Assembly (NCBI GenBank): GCA_046048295.1 | Contig: JBJOGJ010000191.1 | Location: 1-7,523, forward strand | Length of the DNA stretch: 7,523 bases | Reading direction: 5' to 3' | DNA from: CBDCWA01 sp046048295 | Lineage (GTDB): Bacteria > Pseudomonadota > Alphaproteobacteria > Rhizobiales > Hyphomicrobiaceae | Shown: piece after piece, positions 5,593 through 7,523 of the stretch | How the letters are laid out: every line of letters starts with the position of its first letter | How positions within the stretch are numbered: the stretch's first letter is position 1 | Translations under genes and position numbers: made by a program | Notes under the pieces: model-generated | The model's database searches: none | Told to the model about the DNA's origin: nothing | What the model saw: only the letters and a program-made list of their open reading frames with translations

Positions 5593-6631
5593 ATTGTGGC
5601 CGGCGAGACGCGGCATGCAGGTGCCAGACCGCCAGCGCCAGAACGACGGCCGCGAACGCCTGGTGCTTGATGCCGAGCCCGATCGGGATCGCACCTTGCG
5701 CCGCGAGAAGCGTCCAGATGCCAAGCCCGATCTGGCCAATGACCGCAGCCAGCACCCACCCCGCGCTCGCCCAGTCCGGGCAGCCCCACAGCCGCACCAC
5801 CTGCCACACCGAAATGGCGAGAATCACATAGGCGAGCACTCTGTGATTGAACTGGATCTGCGCCAGGTTCTCGAGCGGGTTGATCCACCACGGGCTCATC
5901 GACCACATGCCGTCCGGCACAAAGGCTCCATCCATCAGCGGCCACGTGTTGTAGCTAAGACCTGCCTTGGTGCCGGCAACGAATGCGCCGAGCACGACCT
6001 GCAGCAGAATGACCCCCACAATGACCGCCGCCCATGACTGGATGCGCGGCGCCACTCGCTGCTCCAGGTCGAGTATCGTCCATACCAGGGCCGCGAGGAT
6101 GACGAACGCGATCGTGAGGTGCAGCGCCAGGCGGTAGTGGCTGACATCGACGCGATCGACGAGCCCCGACATCACCATGTACCAGCCGACGAAACCCTGC
6201 AGGGCACCGAGCGCCAGAATTGCCAGCCCGCGCCAGGCCAGCCAGCCGGGGAGCATGCCGCGCCACCAGAACACCGCAAGCGGCAACGCGAAAGCAAGCC
6301 CGATGAAGCGGCCAAGGAACCGGTGCGCCCACTCCCACCAGAAGATGGCCTTGAACGCCTCGAGGCTCATGCCCTTGTTGACCTGCTGGTATTCCGGAAT
6401 CTGCCTGTACTTCTCAAGCGCAACCTGCCAGTCGGCTTCCGAGAGCGGCGGGATCACACCAAGGATCGGCTGCCATTCGGTGATCGAGAGCCCTGAGTCG
6501 GTCAGCCGCGTCGCGCCGCCGACAATCACCATCGCAAACACCAGCAACGCCACGACAACGAGCCACGCCTTTACCGCCCAACTGGCCGTACCTGCCGTAA
6601 CCTCGCCAGACCTCGCCTCGACCGTCGTCAT
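5591..6631 (-). CDS. ctaA: Heme A synthase, COX15/CtaA family
   Basis: A 346-residue integral membrane protein that oxidises the C8 methyl group of heme O to make heme A for aa3-type cytochrome oxidase. About eight membrane segments are visible (roughly 21-41, 106-123, 134-154, 167-187, 200-220, 263-281, 290-310, 320-340). The conserved family stretch GGATRLTDSGLSITEW is at 38-53. The four heme-ligand histidines expected for the family are His103 (EWAHR), His171 (LALHL), His263 (FNHR) and His323 (IKHQA). The loop cysteine pair of Gram-positive CtaA is absent, as is usual for the alphaproteobacterial/mitochondrial type. I chose the ATG at 6631 because the family begins here and TAGGTG precedes it by about 6 bases. 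The frame remains open upstream to 6835, but that extension is arginine-rich, shows no homology and overlaps the divergent gene. No cytochrome oxidase genes are in the window. Confidence 0.93.
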   Translation of the reverse strand: MTTVEARSGEVTAGTASWAVKAWLVVVALLVFAMVIVGGATRLTDSGLSITEWQPILGVIPPLSEADWQVALEKYRQIPEYQQVNKGMSLEAFKAIFWWEWAHRFLGRFIGLAFALPLAVFWWRGMLPGWLAWRGLAILALGALQGFVGWYMVMSGLVDRVDVSHYRLALHLTIAFVILAALVWTILDLEQRVAPRIQSWAAVIVGVILLQVVLGAFVAGTKAGLSYNTWPLMDGAFVPDGMWSMSPWWINPLENLAQIQFNHRVLAYVILAISVWQVVRLWGCPDWASAGWVLAAVIGQIGLGIWTLLAAQGAIPIGLGIKHQAFAAVVLALAVWHLHAASRRPQ

Positions 6632-6779
6632 CGCGCACCTACCGCCTTTGCCAGTGCCGCCCACCCGCGACCGTGCTAGACCCCACTTGAAGCCTGACCT
6701 AATGCCAGCAACCCTTTGCCGCAATGCGCCCGGTCGGCGCGGCGATGCGGCAAATCGCAAGTCCTGGAGCCTCGCACGC
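6632..6779. promoter_or_regulatory. Divergent gap between ctaA and the DUF2842 gene
   Basis: These 148 bases must hold promoters for both genes, but I see no convincing -35/-10 pair. The notable structure is the nested inverted repeat at 6715-6754, described separately. Confidence 0.45.
6715..6754. repeat. Nested inverted repeat (40-base stem-loop)
   Basis: Perfect outer arms TTTGCCGCA (6715-6723) and TGCGGCAAA (6746-6754) enclose a second perfect pair, GCGCC (6726-6730) and GGCGC (6736-6740), with a CGGTC loop. The two stems are joined by an uneven internal loop of 2 and 5 bases. It ends 25 bases before the DUF2842 start. It could be a 5' leader hairpin for either gene or a protein-binding site. 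Confidence 0.55.
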
Positions 6780-6989
6780 ATGCACATCCGCACCCGCAAG
6801 TTCATAGGCACCATCGTGCTCATTGCTTTCCTCACCTTCTACGCGCTCGCCGCAATGTTGGTCGCGGTGGCGTTGCAGGTGAATGCGAGCAAACTGGTGG
6901 AACTCCTCTACTACGTGATCGCGGGCCTGCTGTGGGTGATTCCGGCCGGTATCCTGATCCGCTGGATGCAGCGGCCCGATGCTGGATGA
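6780..6989 (+). CDS. DUF2842 family small membrane protein
   Basis: A 69-residue protein of unknown function with a short basic N-terminus (MHIRTRKF) and two predicted membrane helices (about 9-31 and 41-60), ending in RWMQRPDAG. The pattern of RKxIGT near the start, YAL in helix one, LLYYxxAGLLWVxPA in helix two and a terminal WMQRP matches DUF2842 as I know it, a short family found in Alphaproteobacteria and often next to ctaA. The frame is open far upstream of this ATG, but only this segment is protein-like. A GGAG lies 10 bases before the start. Its position suggests a link to respiratory membrane biogenesis, but no function is established. Confidence 0.85.
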   Translation: MHIRTRKFIGTIVLIAFLTFYALAAMLVAVALQVNASKLVELLYYVIAGLLWVIPAGILIRWMQRPDAG

Positions 6990-7258
6990 GGGTCCCGGTG
7001 CCTTTGTAGTTTTCACAAACTGGCTTTGCCTGGTCTTCTCAGCACGAGCGGGCTCGCGGTAAGACACTAGCTTGTGGGAGTTTCTCAACATCGGCAGCCC
7101 CGGCATGTGGTTGCGAGTGCGACACCTCCACCCGGACGCCAATCTCGCGACAGTGCCCCGGATGAGGCGGATGCGAGGGAGTATGCGGCATGCGGAGGAG
7201 GCGGGGATAACTAAAGTCGCACCGCGCAATACATGGCGCCCTACCGGTCTTTATTGGG
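6990..7258. other. Intergenic stretch with no convincing gene
   Basis: About 269 bases between two genes that converge (DUF2842, plus; oxidoreductase, minus). I see no tRNA, strong terminator or credible protein. Minor features are a small inverted repeat AGTTT/AAACT (7008-7021), a palindromic CGAGC-GG-GCTCG (7045-7056), and a purine-rich run with three ATGCG copies around 7170-7197. None can be assigned a role. Confidence 0.5.
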
Positions 7259-7523
7259 TCAGCGCGGGAGGCGGAACCCGGCGCCGCGGCTGTACTGCCC
7301 CGGCCAGGGCATGTCGTAGCCGAGTTCGCGGGCGACGTGCCGGGCGAGGTAGGGGTCGTACATGTGGCCGCGGCCGATGCAGCAGAGGTCTGCCTTGCCA
7401 CTGGCGACGATGTCGTTCATGTCCTTGGCCCACTGAATGTTGCCGACAGCCATGGTCGGCACGTCTGCCTCGGCGCGGATCTCGGCGGCGAACGGGATCT
7501 GGAACATGGTGTCGCCCGGCGGG
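7259..7523 (-). CDS. C-terminal end of Old-Yellow-Enzyme-type NADH:flavin oxidoreductase, salicylyl-CoA 5-hydroxylase-like
   Basis: Only the last 87 residues are present; the gene starts beyond the right edge. The visible part reads PPGDTMFQIPFAAEIRAEAD and continues through TMAVGNI and GKADLCCIGRGHMYDPYLA to the end at RLPR. This is the last part of the FMN-binding barrel, where the AVG strand and the ADLxxxGR strand-turn bind the FMN phosphate. The ending PWPGQYSRG resembles the PWPxQY ending I associate with bifunctional salicylyl-CoA 5-hydroxylase/oxidoreductase proteins. Other Old Yellow Enzyme relatives, such as 2,4-dienoyl-CoA reductase-like proteins, remain possible, because the N-terminal monooxygenase half, if any, is outside the window. 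No clear terminator follows its stop codon. Confidence 0.75.
   Translation of the reverse strand, partial: PPGDTMFQIPFAAEIRAEADVPTMAVGNIQWAKDMNDIVASGKADLCCIGRGHMYDPYLARHVARELGYDMPWPGQYSRGAGFRLPR

Noticed and set aside
6632..6835. A 68-residue N-terminal extension of heme A synthase
   Set aside because: The extension is Arg-rich, overlaps the divergent gene and its hairpin, and the family starts near the ATG at 6631, which has its own ribosome-binding site.
7071..7216. Possible small plus-strand protein starting with GTG in the right-hand gap
   Set aside because: It has about 46 codons, no ribosome-binding site and Pro/Arg/Gly-rich composition, so there is no support for it being a gene.
6699..7229. 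A 176-codon minus-strand open frame covering the DUF2842 gene and the gap to its right
   Set aside because: The translation is low-complexity with no family resemblance, and the opposite strand encodes a recognisable membrane protein.
1..7523. Search for insertion sequences, CRISPR arrays, tRNA genes or att sites
   Set aside because: I found no transposase fragments, no regularly spaced direct repeats, no tRNA cloverleaf and no terminal repeats. The inverted repeats seen are small and local to gaps between genes.

Overview
This looks like an aromatic-degradation locus from an alphaproteobacterium. The GC content is high and the reading frames are strongly GC-biased. A COX15-type heme A synthase is divergently paired with a small DUF2842 membrane protein, which is a typical alphaproteobacterial neighbourhood. 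Genus and species cannot be told from this window.

Left part (1-4059, all minus strand). Five closely spaced genes read leftwards and probably form one operon. In transcription order they are: a small Rieske [2Fe-2S] ferredoxin (4059-3751), a COG0523/CobW-type GTPase with a His-rich loop (3726-2671), an IclR-family regulator (2666-1779), a plant-type ferredoxin/FAD/NAD oxidoreductase (1717-701), and a 4,5-dihydroxyphthalate decarboxylase-like protein (639 to beyond position 1). Gaps are 24, 4, 61 and 61 bases.

Divergent control region (4060-4251). It separates that operon from a plus-strand Rieske oxygenase of the phthalate 4,5-dioxygenase type (4252-5535). It holds a perfect 17-base palindrome with GGAA-N5-TTCC geometry, which is a good candidate IclR operator. 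It also holds a second perfect inverted repeat with arm centres 21 bases apart, and two small hairpins close to the two 5' gene ends.

Working model: NAD(P)H electrons pass through the FAD reductase to the Rieske ferredoxin and on to the oxygenase, which hydroxylates an aromatic acid. The decarboxylase-like enzyme would then act on a dihydroxylated product. The IclR protein would control both arms from the shared region, and the GTPase may help with metal supply or insertion. No dihydrodiol dehydrogenase or transporter is in the window, so the substrate remains an inference.

Right part. The oxygenase ends in a strong intrinsic terminator with a UUCG loop, whose T-run contains the convergent stop codon of heme A synthase (6631-5591, minus). 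A 148-base divergent gap with a nested 40-base hairpin leads to the DUF2842 gene (6780-6989, plus). About 270 bases without a convincing gene follow. The window ends in the C-terminus of an Old-Yellow-Enzyme-type oxidoreductase (7523-7259, minus) that resembles the reductase half of salicylyl-CoA 5-hydroxylase. Aromatic catabolic genes therefore lie on both sides of the ctaA/DUF2842 pair.
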